Shown here: in pieces, positions 9,425-17,838 of the stretch
How positions within the stretch are numbered: the first letter of the stretch is position 1
Layout: each line of letters starts with the position of its first letter
Assembly: GCF_004766055.1 (NCBI RefSeq)
Contig: NZ_SPQR01000008.1
Coordinates: 186,001-250,000 of the forward strand
Reading direction: 5' to 3'
DNA: 64,000 bases
Source of the DNA: Desulfosporosinus sp. Sb-LF
Lineage (GTDB): Bacteria > Bacillota > Desulfitobacteriia > Desulfitobacteriales > Desulfitobacteriaceae
Made by a program: the position numbers and the translations under genes
The notes under the pieces: model-generated
The model's database searches: none
Told to the model about the DNA's origin: nothing
Seen by the model: the letters and a program-made list of their open reading frames with translations, nothing else

Positions 9425-11161
9425 CTATTCTAAACCTTCGAATTGCATATTATAATAATGTGCATAGATTCCGTCGTTTTCGATCAGCTGTTTGTGACTC
9501 CCCCTTTCCTGGATGCCTACATCTGTAACTACGACGATTTCGTCCGAATTTTTTATTGTGCTCAACCTGTGGGCAATCACGATGGTGGTTCTGTTTTTCG
9601 AGAGCTTTTCCAGTGATTTTTGGATGTATAATTCACTCTCATTATCTAGAGCTGAGGTCGCCTCGTCCAAGATTAAGATCGGAGGATTCTTTAAAAACAC
9701 CCTGGCGATGGATAGTCGTTGCTTTTGACCGCCGGAGAGCCTGACTCCACGTTCCCCCACATAGGTATCGTAACCCTCGTCAAGAGTCATAATGAACTCA
9801 TGAATATTGGCATCTTGCGCAGCTTCAATGATTTCTGCATCTGTAGCGTCGGCCTTACCGTACGCAATATTTTTTTTAATTGAGCCATCAAACAGATAGA
9901 CGTCCTGTTGCACAATGCCGATCGTATTACGCAAAGACTCCAGCGAAATATCCCTGATATCCTTTCCATCGATGGTGATCGATCCGGCGGTAACGTCATA
10001 AAATCTCGGCAGGAGAGAACATAAGGTTGTTTTTCCCCCGCCGGACGGCCCGACCAAGGCAATCGTTTTCCCCGCTCTTATCGTGAGGTTTACATTATCT
10101 AAAACATTGTAATCATCGTTATAGCGAAACGAGACACTTTTATAGTCAATATCCCCTAAAACTTTAGAAAGGGGTTCAGCCCCTGCTTTGTCCACTATAT
10201 TGGGCTGAGTTTCGACAACTTCAATGAATCGCTTAAATCCAGCGTACCCTTTTTGAAATTGTTCTGTAAAGTCGATCAGCACATCAATCGGATTGATAAA
10301 GATGTTAATGTAAAGGACATAGATCGCCAGATCGGTAATTTTCAGCGAGCCCTCGGCGATAAATACCCCTCCGGAAACAATGACCACAACATAGAGTAGT
10401 CCTTCAAAAAATGAATTCCAGGCATGAAAACTCCCCATAGTTTTATAAGTTTCGATTTTGGATAATAAGAACGCTTGATTGCTTTTACTGAATTTTTCAC
10501 TTTCCAAGTCCTCATTAGCGAAGGACTTGACCACTCGGATTCCAGAGAGGCTATCTTGTACGCTGGAATTAACGGCGGCAATTTTAACTCTGTTGTCGAT
10601 AAATATGGGGGTCATTTTAATATTCTTATAAACGGTGAACAGCACCATGATGACTGTGACTAACAACAAAATCAAGGTCATTTTGACATTGATAATCATT
10701 AGGATAATAAAGGAGCCAACGATTTTCAGAGCGGAGATAAAGAGGTTTTCTGGTCCGTGATGAGCAAGCTCGGATATATCAAACAAGTCAGCGACCAGTT
10801 TGGACATCATTTCGCCAGTGTTGTTTTTATCATAATATGAGAAAGATAATCTTTGAAAATGATTGAACAAATCCTTCCTCATTTCCGTTTCCATTCTAGC
10901 GCCCATAATGTGTCCCCAGGAAATGATGAAATACCGGCAGAAATACTTTATGACGTACATCCCCAACAAGGCGATACCGACAAACACTAAAGCATAGAGA
11001 ATCGTCGCCTTATCTTTGGTAAACAGATTCTTGGTTAGATAATTAAGGATTTGAGGAAAGGCCAGATCAATGATGGAAACGATCACGGCACAAAACATGT
11101 CCGTGTAAAAAAGGAATTTGTGGGGTTTGTAATACTTAATAAATTGCTTGAGACTATTCAT
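9425..11161 (-). CDS. ABC exporter, fused membrane and ATPase domains
   Basis: A 578-residue half-transporter of the MsbA/BmrA kind. The N-terminal part (about 1-320) has six membrane helices. The nucleotide-binding part has Walker A GPSGGGKTT, the Q-loop, signature LSGGQKQRLS, Walker B ILILDEATSALD and the H-loop (IAHRLST). All ATPase residues are present, so it should work as a homodimer exporting a lipid, peptide or drug. The substrate cannot be predicted. No partner half-transporter or substrate-specific neighbour is nearby. Confidence 0.92.
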   Translation of the reverse strand: MNSLKQFIKYYKPHKFLFYTDMFCAVIVSIIDLAFPQILNYLTKNLFTKDKATILYALVFVGIALLGMYVIKYFCRYFIISWGHIMGARMETEMRKDLFNHFQRLSFSYYDKNNTGEMMSKLVADLFDISELAHHGPENLFISALKIVGSFIILMIINVKMTLILLLVTVIMVLFTVYKNIKMTPIFIDNRVKIAAVNSSVQDSLSGIRVVKSFANEDLESEKFSKSNQAFLLSKIETYKTMGSFHAWNSFFEGLLYVVVIVSGGVFIAEGSLKITDLAIYVLYINIFINPIDVLIDFTEQFQKGYAGFKRFIEVVETQPNIVDKAGAEPLSKVLGDIDYKSVSFRYNDDYNVLDNVNLTIRAGKTIALVGPSGGGKTTLCSLLPRFYDVTAGSITIDGKDIRDISLESLRNTIGIVQQDVYLFDGSIKKNIAYGKADATDAEIIEAAQDANIHEFIMTLDEGYDTYVGERGVRLSGGQKQRLSIARVFLKNPPILILDEATSALDNESELYIQKSLEKLSKNRTTIVIAHRLSTIKNSDEIVVVTDVGIQERGSHKQLIENDGIYAHYYNMQFEGLE

Positions 11162-11379
11162 GAATGCGATAGGGTCCCCTCTCAGAGTTTTATCTTCATT
11201 GTAACATAGTGGGTGGAGCTTTTTATGTCCAGGTGATCATTGGTGTCCTACATATTTCAACGGCAAATGTATTTGGGATGGTGATTTTAATTGTCAAAAA
11301 GGATTCTCCTCATGATAGAAATTATCTGGAACTTGTCAGAAAATACTTTGAGGTGAAACTTTTTAAGCTGATGAAAATG

Positions 11380-11410
11380 AAAAAGGGCGCACTTGATATG
11401 CGCTCTTTTT
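11380..11410 (-). terminator. Terminator after the flavoprotein gene
   Basis: A 12-bp stem (11380-11391 with 11399-11410, one G-U pair) with a 7-base loop. On the minus strand it is followed by a T-rich run, and it lies 66 bases after the flavoprotein stop codon. Confidence 0.7.
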
Positions 11411-11475
11411 TAGATACTAATTGCTTAAGTAATTGTATGGATTAATCATTATTCATAGGAATCTTGGAAATTGGA

Positions 11476-12054
11476 TTAACCGTTAACCTGTTTTAATAGC
11501 TTTGCCATGTTTTTCCCAAGGACCTTGAAGGTTTCGATCCCTTCAGCATCATTTTGGATATCACCTGGATCACGGGATAACGTCATATTCCAATAGCTCG
11601 AACTGCAAATGACCATCTCGGCGATTCCAAAGAAAAAGTTGATGGCGGAGTAGGCAAAGGTTGATCCCGCTCTTCGGGCAGAAACGACCGAAGCCCCCAC
11701 TTTTCCCCTCAATAAAGCACCACCGTTGGATTTCGCTACATAACCACTACGATCGATAAGGGCCTTTACTTCGGTGCTTACATTACTGAAGTAGGTGGGT
11801 GAACCAATTATGATTCCATCAGCCTCTTCCATTTTCTGAATAAAGGTATTCATCTCATCGTCCTTGCGCGCACACCGATTATCTTTAGTTTTTCCGCATT
11901 TGCCGCAGGCCAGGCAGCCAAAGACTTTACGCCCGCCCAATTGAACGATTTCAGTTTCGATGCCTTCGTTTTCTAATTCCGCCAAGACAATTTTGAGACT
12001 TTGTGTAGTATTGCCATTAACCCGCGGACTTCCATTAAATGCTACAACCTTCAT
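11476..12054 (-). CDS. Flavodoxin-like NAD(P)H-dependent FMN reductase / iron-sulfur flavoprotein
   Basis: A 192-residue flavodoxin-fold protein. The N-terminal AFNGSPRVNGNT is the FMN phosphate-binding loop, and GSPTYFSNVS is the second flavin loop. A cysteine cluster C-L-A-C-G-K-C-G (about residues 49-56), followed by another Cys, is like that of iron-sulfur flavoproteins and of WrbA-like multimeric reductases. The ATG at 12054 is chosen because AAGGAG lies 8 bases before it; a GTG three codons earlier is less likely. It is divergent from an HxlR regulator with a shared 185-base intergenic region. Bacillus has comparable pairs in which a Cys-containing HxlR protein controls a quinone or azo reductase, so a role in handling quinone or electrophile stress is inferred. 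Confidence 0.85.
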   Translation of the reverse strand: MKVVAFNGSPRVNGNTTQSLKIVLAELENEGIETEIVQLGGRKVFGCLACGKCGKTKDNRCARKDDEMNTFIQKMEEADGIIIGSPTYFSNVSTEVKALIDRSGYVAKSNGGALLRGKVGASVVSARRAGSTFAYSAINFFFGIAEMVICSSSYWNMTLSRDPGDIQNDAEGIETFKVLGKNMAKLLKQVNG

Positions 12055-12128
12055 ACCAGTCACTCCTTAAAACGTTTTGCATAGTTGATTGCTTGATATA
12101 ATAATAATCGATATAATATTACTTAACA

Positions 12129-12148
12129 AGTACGTACATTGTCGTACT
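12129..12148. promoter_or_regulatory. Inverted repeat, candidate HxlR operator
   Basis: AGTACG at 12129-12134 and its exact complement CGTACT at 12143-12148 are separated by 8 bases, in the middle of the divergent flavoprotein/HxlR intergenic region. Operators of the YodB/HxlR family are similar short TAC/GTA inverted repeats overlapping promoters, so this is a likely autoregulatory site. Function is inferred. Confidence 0.5.
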
Positions 12149-12239
12149 ATAGTATCTAATTGTATACCATAAATTTAAAAGGCTTATAAGCATTATGTGA
12201 GAATTATTTATCCGGTAATGTCTAAAGGAGTGAAGCGAA

Positions 12240-12575
12240 ATGATCAAGTTCAAAAATAACGAATATCAATGTTCCATGGAATTGACTTTGGCCCTTATCG
12301 GTGGAAAGTGGAAAGCACTTATACTCTGGCATTTAGGTGATAAAACGTTAAGATATAGTGAACTGAGGAAACTGTTACCAAATGTCACGCCGAAAATGTT
12401 GACTCAACAGCTTAGAGAGTTGGAAGACAGTGGCTTGGTCAAAAGATTCATTTATACACAAATACCACCCAAAGTTGAGTATTCTCTGACTCAAGCAGGT
12501 AAGAGCCTACTACCCATTTTAGATACCATGTGTAAATGGGGACAGAATTACGCTGATGAATACGAACAACATTAA
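12240..12575 (+). CDS. HxlR-family transcription regulator
   Basis: A 111-residue winged-helix protein with the typical MELTLALIGGKWKALIL start, the YSELRKLLPNVTPKMLTQQLRELE recognition region and a C-terminal dimer helix. A single early cysteine (Cys 11) sits just before the first helix, the place where redox-sensing members such as YodB, CatR and HypR carry their reactive Cys. An AAAGGAG site 10 bases before the ATG supports the start. It is divergent from the FMN reductase gene, its probable target. Confidence 0.88.
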   Translation: MIKFKNNEYQCSMELTLALIGGKWKALILWHLGDKTLRYSELRKLLPNVTPKMLTQQLRELEDSGLVKRFIYTQIPPKVEYSLTQAGKSLLPILDTMCKWGQNYADEYEQH

Positions 12576-12854
12576 TAAAACCGGAAAAATCAAGAACGCC
12601 ATGCAAGAACGTCAACAAAGAATTGACCTCTCCTCAAAAAACAGATTAAACCCATTTACTGCTGACTTACTGCTGGTAGGGTTTACTTCGACCCATTCCA
12701 AAAACTAGGGACTATATTTTATTGAGTATAATACTTGTTCAAAAGAAGTATGTGGGAAGGGCAAAAAACTTGACTATTTCATATATAGAGTGATAGACTT
12801 AATGAAATTTATCTCGACCTTAGGTTGTACTATTCACGATTCAACTTAATATCG

Positions 12855-13005
12855 CTCACTATCGCTTAATTCTATTTAGAAGCGGGGGAACCATTTCTGG
12901 GGTGAATCCTTCACAGGTAAATGTTTTGTGAAGGTAGGGTTACTTTTCGACCCGAATCCGTCAGCTAACTTCGTAAGCGTTGAAAGAGAGGAATTGAGCA
13001 CTGTG
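12855..13005 (+). ncRNA. c-di-AMP (ydaO/yuaA) riboswitch upstream of citrate synthase
   Basis: The leader contains the conserved ydaO-type blocks in order: GAAGCGGGGGAACCA near 12877, GGGGTGAATCC near 12899, a variable hairpin arm pair around TTCACA and TGTGAA, AGGGTTAC (12936-12943), CGACCCGAATCCG near 12949, CAGCTAAC (12962-12969) and TCGTAAGCG. This order is that of the c-di-AMP aptamer. Downstream, GTTAGCTG (13034-13041) is exactly complementary to CAGCTAAC, and GTAACCCT (13041-13048) is exactly complementary to AGGGTTAC. The unliganded RNA can therefore sequester the 5' arm of the terminator, which gives an OFF switch when c-di-AMP binds. The outer borders are approximate. Confidence 0.9.
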
Positions 13006-13042
13006 CTTTGCTTTGCTATTCCTTGCTTTTTTCGTTAGCTGT

Positions 13043-13070
13043 AACCCTAGATAGTTTGTCTAGGGTTTTT
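13043..13070 (+). terminator. Riboswitch-controlled terminator
   Basis: A 9-bp stem (13043-13051 with 13059-13067), a 7-base loop and a T-rich run lie 23 bases before the citrate synthase start. Its left arm overlaps the bases that can pair back to the c-di-AMP aptamer, so it works as the expression platform rather than as a gene-end terminator. Confidence 0.85.
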
Positions 13071-13092
13071 ATTTTTAAAAGGGGTGATTCTT

Positions 13093-14466
13093 ATGATGGG
13101 AAATTACGAAATGGAACTGTCTGAAGGAAAAATGCTTAACGAATTAAGTAAGCTGGCTCACAAAAGCAGCCTAATTAAACCTGAGTTGTATAGTAAATAC
13201 GCAGTTAAACGCGGACTCCGAGATCTAGACGGGAGAGGGGTACTCGTTGGTTTGACAGAGATAGGAGAGGTCCATTCCTATATTCTCGATGAAGGAGAGA
13301 TCATTCCTGTTCCGGGCCGCTTAATTTATCGCGGCTACGATATCGCGGACCTTGTGGAAGGCTTTACAGATGAAGATCGCTATGGGTTTGAAGAGGCTGC
13401 TTATTTGCTGCTCTTTGGACGTCTACCGGATCATAACGCACAAAAGGATTTTCAACAACTACTTACCCTTAATCAAATGCTGCCAGAAGATTTCGCTCGT
13501 GATATGATTTTAAAAGCTCCCAGCAAAGATATCATGAATACGCTGGCGAGAAGTGTTCTGGCATTATACTCCTTTGATGACAATCCTGATGATACGTCTA
13601 TGGAGAACGTTTTAAAACAATGTATTCGGCTTATTGCCTGTTTTCCATCTTTAGCAGTCTATGGTTACCAAGCATTCTCCCATTACCATGGAAATCAAAG
13701 CCTGTATATTCACAGTCCACGAGCGGATTTGAGTATTGCTGAGAACATTCTCTCTATGCTGCGACCAGATAGTAAATATACAAAGCTAGAGGCAACGCTG
13801 CTTGATCTGGCCTTAGTGCTTCATGCCGAACATGGTGGAGGCAACAATTCAGCCTTTGTGACCCACGTCGTCACTTCTACTGGAACAGATACCTACTCTG
13901 CTATGGCGGCGGCTATTGGTGCGCTCAAGGGGCCGCGGCATGGAGGGGCTAACATTAAGGTTGTCCAGATGTTTGAGGATATCAAAGACAAATTGAAGAA
14001 TTGGGATGATGATGAAGAAATTGAGACCTACCTTACGCAGATCCTTACCAGAGATGCCTTTGATCGGTCAGGTTTAATTTATGGGATTGGCCACGCCGTT
14101 TACTCCATCTCGGATCCGAGGGCGGTTATTCTTAAAGATTATGTTGCCCAACTTGCCCGAGAAAAGGGGCTGGAAGCTGAATTTGAGCTTTACGCAGCGG
14201 TTGAGAGACTAGCACCTCAAGTTATAGCGAAGTCTAATAAAATGTATAAGGGTGTTAGTGCCAATGTCGATTTCTATTCTGGTTTTGTTTACAGAATGCT
14301 GAATATCCCAGATGAAATGTTCACGCCGATTTTTGCCATTGCCAGAATCGCAGGCTGGAGTGCGCATCGCATTGAAGAAATAGTCAATGCAGGGAAAATC
14401 ATAAGGCCGGCCTACAAAAGTGTAGCACCCAGACGAAATTATATTAGGATGATCGAAAGGACGTAA
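13093..14466 (+). CDS. Citrate synthase (Si type)
   Basis: A 457-residue enzyme condensing acetyl-CoA and oxaloacetate to citrate. Seen: RLIYRGYDIADL near the N-terminus, HAEHGGGNNSAF with the first active-site His, GPRHGGAN, GIGHAVY with the second active-site His, and SDPRA with the catalytic Asp. An N-terminal extension of about 60 residues before the core and a C-terminal RRNYIR end fit the longer clostridial-type enzymes. The ATG at 13093 is preferred (AGGGGTGA 5 bases before); an in-frame GTG at 13084 lies inside the ribosome-binding site. It is a single-gene unit between the c-di-AMP riboswitch and a bidirectional terminator, so its expression should fall when c-di-AMP rises. Confidence 0.93.
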   Translation: MMGNYEMELSEGKMLNELSKLAHKSSLIKPELYSKYAVKRGLRDLDGRGVLVGLTEIGEVHSYILDEGEIIPVPGRLIYRGYDIADLVEGFTDEDRYGFEEAAYLLLFGRLPDHNAQKDFQQLLTLNQMLPEDFARDMILKAPSKDIMNTLARSVLALYSFDDNPDDTSMENVLKQCIRLIACFPSLAVYGYQAFSHYHGNQSLYIHSPRADLSIAENILSMLRPDSKYTKLEATLLDLALVLHAEHGGGNNSAFVTHVVTSTGTDTYSAMAAAIGALKGPRHGGANIKVVQMFEDIKDKLKNWDDDEEIETYLTQILTRDAFDRSGLIYGIGHAVYSISDPRAVILKDYVAQLAREKGLEAEFELYAAVERLAPQVIAKSNKMYKGVSANVDFYSGFVYRMLNIPDEMFTPIFAIARIAGWSAHRIEEIVNAGKIIRPAYKSVAPRRNYIRMIERT

Positions 14467-14567
14467 TCGAATAGAGATGAAGTCATCGTGGCAATGGTTA
14501 AAGACGCTATTCTGAGATCCTTAAAACTCGCTACTAGTGTCCCTCGAAATTATCATAGCGTTATGAA

Positions 14568-14616
14568 CTAAAAAACAATAATCCCGCCCGTCATGGACGG
14601 GATTATTGTTTTTTAG
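14568..14616. terminator. Bidirectional terminator
   Basis: Perfect 19-bp arms (14568-14586 with 14598-14616) enclose an 11-base loop and carry A and T runs on both flanks. The element lies between citrate synthase and the convergent GGDEF/HD-GYP gene and should serve both. Confidence 0.85.
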
Positions 14617-14726
14617 ATAATTCTAAGAAACACCTGAAATTGTCATATCATATATTCGAAAAGATTATATTTAGATTAACCAATAATTTGTATTAGATTA
14701 TTGGTATGGGAGAATCATGAGAAGTG

Positions 14727-17303
14727 TTAATTTTCCCTCTTCAGTATGGAAGATGAATTGACAACTTTGTCAATGAATACTTTCACCAACTCTGGGTCGA
14801 ACTGAATCCCGGCATTTTTCTGAAGTTCTCTTATAGCCACTTCATCAGGTAAAGCACCCCGATAACTTCTTACGCTCGTCATGGCATCATAGGCGTCCGC
14901 AATGGCTATAATCCTGGGTTGAAGGGGTAGTTCCTCACCCTTTAAACCCTTCGGGTAGCCTAACCCATCCCATCGTTCATGATGAGCCAACACGTATTCC
15001 GCCATTTCTGCCATACCGTTGACCGTGCTCAGAATACGATAACCGATTTCTGGATGGCGTTTAATTTCTTCCCATTCATCATTTGTCAGTTTTCCCGGCT
15101 TATTAAGTATTTTTTCGTCAATCGCAATTTTACCTATATCATGAAGCAAGCCAACGCTTTTTAGTTCCTGAACTTCTCCTTCTGGTAGACCAAGAGCCTC
15201 TCCCATACTTCGACAGAGTGTGGAAACTCTGTGTGAGTGCTGTTCTTCCCGTTTGTTCTTTTCGTGAAGGGTTCTAATAATCGTATTTATAGTTTTTCCA
15301 CGCATACTTGGGCCTTCAAAGAGTTTTCTCTTGTACATATAATCTTCGGCTTTTTTAAATAGTTCAAGAATATCCTCTTTCTCGTAACGTTTTATTTCAT
15401 AGCCAAAAGAAATTGATATTTCGATTGAACCCACTCTTTCCTGTAGAGCTAACGAATTGATTCGTTTAAGAATTTGCTCTGTTTCAGCAGCATCCGTGTT
15501 GGGCAACAGGATGACGAATTCATCTCCGCCAAGTCGGGCGATAATATCATCGTCTCGGCAGCCTTTGCAGAGCACTTCGGCAACGTTTTTTAGAAGTTCA
15601 TCACCGATGGCATGACCAAAGGAATCATTAATCAGCTTAAGGCCATTGACATCGGCCATCACAAGAGTCAAGGGATAATTTCTTGCGACATCGAGTCGTT
15701 TTAATTCTTCTTCAAAAAAGCGCCGGTTATAGAGACCGGTCAGTTGGTCATGGAAGCTCAAATGAACGATTTTCTTTTCTGCACGCTTTCGATCCGTGAC
15801 ATCCTGAATCATGCCCAGCAAACGAACCGCATTGACTTGGTGATCCAACTCGATTTTTCCAAGCTCATGCACCCAGCGTTCCTCTCCATCATGAACACGG
15901 ATGATTTTATATTCATAATCGAAGCGTTGCTTTGTATTTTCCACCTGCAAAAGATAATTGGAAAGTTCGTCCTGCCAATCTGGATGAACAATCCCCGCCC
16001 ACCCTTCCAACGTGTGCGGATAGGTTGCATCAATCCCAAAAATCTCATGAAGCTCTGGTGTACACTCCCATTCTCTCGTTTCGAGATTCGTAACATAGCT
16101 CCCCATGTGTGCCACTCTTTGTGAATCACGCCACAAAGCATTCTGTTGCTCCAAGACAGCATTAAGCTCATCCAACTGACTCGTGCGTAGTTTTATCTTA
16201 TCTTCAAGTTCTTCATTCAGTTTCCGGATGTCTTCTTCAACGTTCTCACGTTTGACTATCTCATCCTCAAGCATCGCATTGCTTTCTTCAAGCTCACTAT
16301 TTAGATCCTCCAGTTGTGCTGTTCTTTCAACGACTCTGCTTTCTAGTTCCGCATTTAACCTTCTGATCTCTGCTTCAACTTGTTGCCTTGCTCTGAGAGC
16401 ATTCCAAAGCTCCCTGGTTTTTTGTTTAACCATTCGCTGAAGCGTTCTATTCCAGATGAACATCAATAAGACCATCAGAAAAACTGCGGCTACAATGATT
16501 ACAATTACCCTGAATAATGGAAGTTCATAAAATGGAATACTTTCAATGCCAAACCATTTTTTATCTATGGCTTTATATTCACTTTCGGAAATCTTAGCAA
16601 ATCCATCATTAATTGTAGGCAGGTACCCCGAATGCCCCTTTTTGATGGCTCTGAAAAATTGGCTGGTGTATAAGGGCGTACTTGAATAATTAAAGTTATC
16701 TTGAAGTCCCATTTTATATAGATAGTATTGGGCAGGGGGTTTTCCTAGCACAAAGATTACGGCCTTGTGATCTTTAGCTGCTTGGACAACAGCTTCTGCC
16801 GTATCATATTCTTCAATATCGGTTATGCCATGATCTTTAAGAACATTGATACTGTTATCCCCTTTTTTCGCGGCCACCGTAAACTCCTTTAAAGAATTGA
16901 CATCGGTAATCGCGGAGATATTCTTCTGAAAAAAAATAGGGATATCAATTGTCGCATAAGGCTTCGAATAATCAAAGATCTTGGCCCTTTCATCATTATA
17001 GGAGATCGTATCAATGACATCGAAATCACCTTTTATCATACTTTCATAGGCTTTATTCCAGGTCATTCCAGTGATCGTCACTTTTATCCCAGTCTTTTGC
17101 TCGAAAAGTTTCCACTGGTCTATCGTGATTCCTTGCAAATCACCTTGACTATCGCGAAAAGAGTAAGGGGGATAGGTGTCATCTGTAACCACGCTGATCG
17201 TTTTTATTTCAGGAGGGGTAGCATTGACATGGGTCGTGTGCATAAGCAGAAATGCCAAACTCAAGATCCAAAAAAAGAAATATTTCCGACTAGCATGTTT
17301 CAT
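14727..17303 (-). CDS. Substrate-binding-domain sensor with PAS, GGDEF and HD-GYP
   Basis: An 858-residue c-di-GMP signalling protein. A signal peptide or anchor (1-30) is followed by a periplasmic SBP_bac_3-type amino-acid-binding domain (about 35-255, with DDTYPPYSFRD) and a membrane helix (about 265-290). A long coiled coil with a near-repeated segment (about 295-400) and a PAS/PAC domain (about 400-515) come next. The GGDEF domain has an intact LGGDEF and an RDDD inhibitory I-site five residues before it. The HD-GYP domain has HDIGKIA and HHERWDGLGYP. Both synthesis and breakdown modules look intact. ATG 17303 follows GGAGG by 9 bases; TTG 17306 is the alternative start. It is divergent from the next cluster, and its GGDEF-HD-GYP half resembles that of the gene at 24009. 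Confidence 0.9.
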   Translation of the reverse strand: MKHASRKYFFFWILSLAFLLMHTTHVNATPPEIKTISVVTDDTYPPYSFRDSQGDLQGITIDQWKLFEQKTGIKVTITGMTWNKAYESMIKGDFDVIDTISYNDERAKIFDYSKPYATIDIPIFFQKNISAITDVNSLKEFTVAAKKGDNSINVLKDHGITDIEEYDTAEAVVQAAKDHKAVIFVLGKPPAQYYLYKMGLQDNFNYSSTPLYTSQFFRAIKKGHSGYLPTINDGFAKISESEYKAIDKKWFGIESIPFYELPLFRVIVIIVAAVFLMVLLMFIWNRTLQRMVKQKTRELWNALRARQQVEAEIRRLNAELESRVVERTAQLEDLNSELEESNAMLEDEIVKRENVEEDIRKLNEELEDKIKLRTSQLDELNAVLEQQNALWRDSQRVAHMGSYVTNLETREWECTPELHEIFGIDATYPHTLEGWAGIVHPDWQDELSNYLLQVENTKQRFDYEYKIIRVHDGEERWVHELGKIELDHQVNAVRLLGMIQDVTDRKRAEKKIVHLSFHDQLTGLYNRRFFEEELKRLDVARNYPLTLVMADVNGLKLINDSFGHAIGDELLKNVAEVLCKGCRDDDIIARLGGDEFVILLPNTDAAETEQILKRINSLALQERVGSIEISISFGYEIKRYEKEDILELFKKAEDYMYKRKLFEGPSMRGKTINTIIRTLHEKNKREEQHSHRVSTLCRSMGEALGLPEGEVQELKSVGLLHDIGKIAIDEKILNKPGKLTNDEWEEIKRHPEIGYRILSTVNGMAEMAEYVLAHHERWDGLGYPKGLKGEELPLQPRIIAIADAYDAMTSVRSYRGALPDEVAIRELQKNAGIQFDPELVKVFIDKVVNSSSILKREN

Positions 17304-17420
17304 CAAAGCTGACCTCCCTCGCTAGCATAGCTATCTCCGCCCTGTGATTCAATCGAGGCGTTAAACTACAATTCCCCATCCTGAAAAACGACATAAGACG
17401 CTCTTTTTTCCTATTTTAAG

Positions 17421-17640
17421 TATTCTTTGCAACCTTAGAAAATCCTGCAATCTATTATAAAATGCTTTCGGAATTGCCAGTAAATGCAGTGAAAGGTATA
17501 TCGATTATAATGAACATTGATATACCTTTTTGTTTTAAATAATATTGTTTGAATGCTGGAAGCACTTATTGGAGAATTAGACTGGAATTTGCCGAATTTG
17601 TGATATGCATAGGATAAATAAGGAATCTGAATTTTAGTAG
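17421..17640. repeat. Intergenic repeat, copy A, with central hairpin
   Basis: This stretch aligns with 25567-25790. Both copies begin with TTCTTTGCAA-x-TTAGAAAATCC, share a TAAATGCA box, carry a central hairpin, and end in a block reading GATTAGACTGG...CGCCGAATTTG (here slightly diverged), then GGATAAATAAGG and AATTTTAG. In this copy the hairpin arms are about 11 bp (around 17492-17502 with 17518-17528) and end in a T-rich run. The sequence of the arms is quite different from copy B. It occupies a leader upstream of a Cache sensor kinase. Confidence 0.7.
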
Positions 17641-17742
17641 TTTCACAGAAACTTGCCTAAGCCATTGCTGTCCGAAATGAAAAAAGGCCTGACCAATAAT
17701 GATTGGAGACTTTTAGATAACTGAAGGATAATTCAAAATTAT

Positions 17743-17796
17743 GTCGAATTCAAACAGATTCAAGTTATTAATAACTTGAATCTGTTTGAATTCGAC
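17743..17796. repeat. 54-bp perfect palindrome
   Basis: Bases 17743-17769 are the exact reverse complement of 17770-17796, with no loop. It ends 42 bases before the start of the sensor kinase gene. There is no U-tract, so it is not a normal terminator. It may be a binding site, a cruciform or an RNA stem that controls the gene; the role is unknown. Confidence 0.85.
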
Positions 17797-17838
17797 GTTC
17801 CGGTTTAACGAAGATTAGATTGATTTAGGGGTTGGGAA

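Noticed and set aside
11209-11445. 78-codon plus-strand frame
   Set aside because: It runs through the terminator at 11380-11410, has no ribosome-binding site and no recognisable protein features.
17743-17796. 54-bp palindrome as a normal terminator
   Set aside because: No U-tract on either side and no gene ending just before it.
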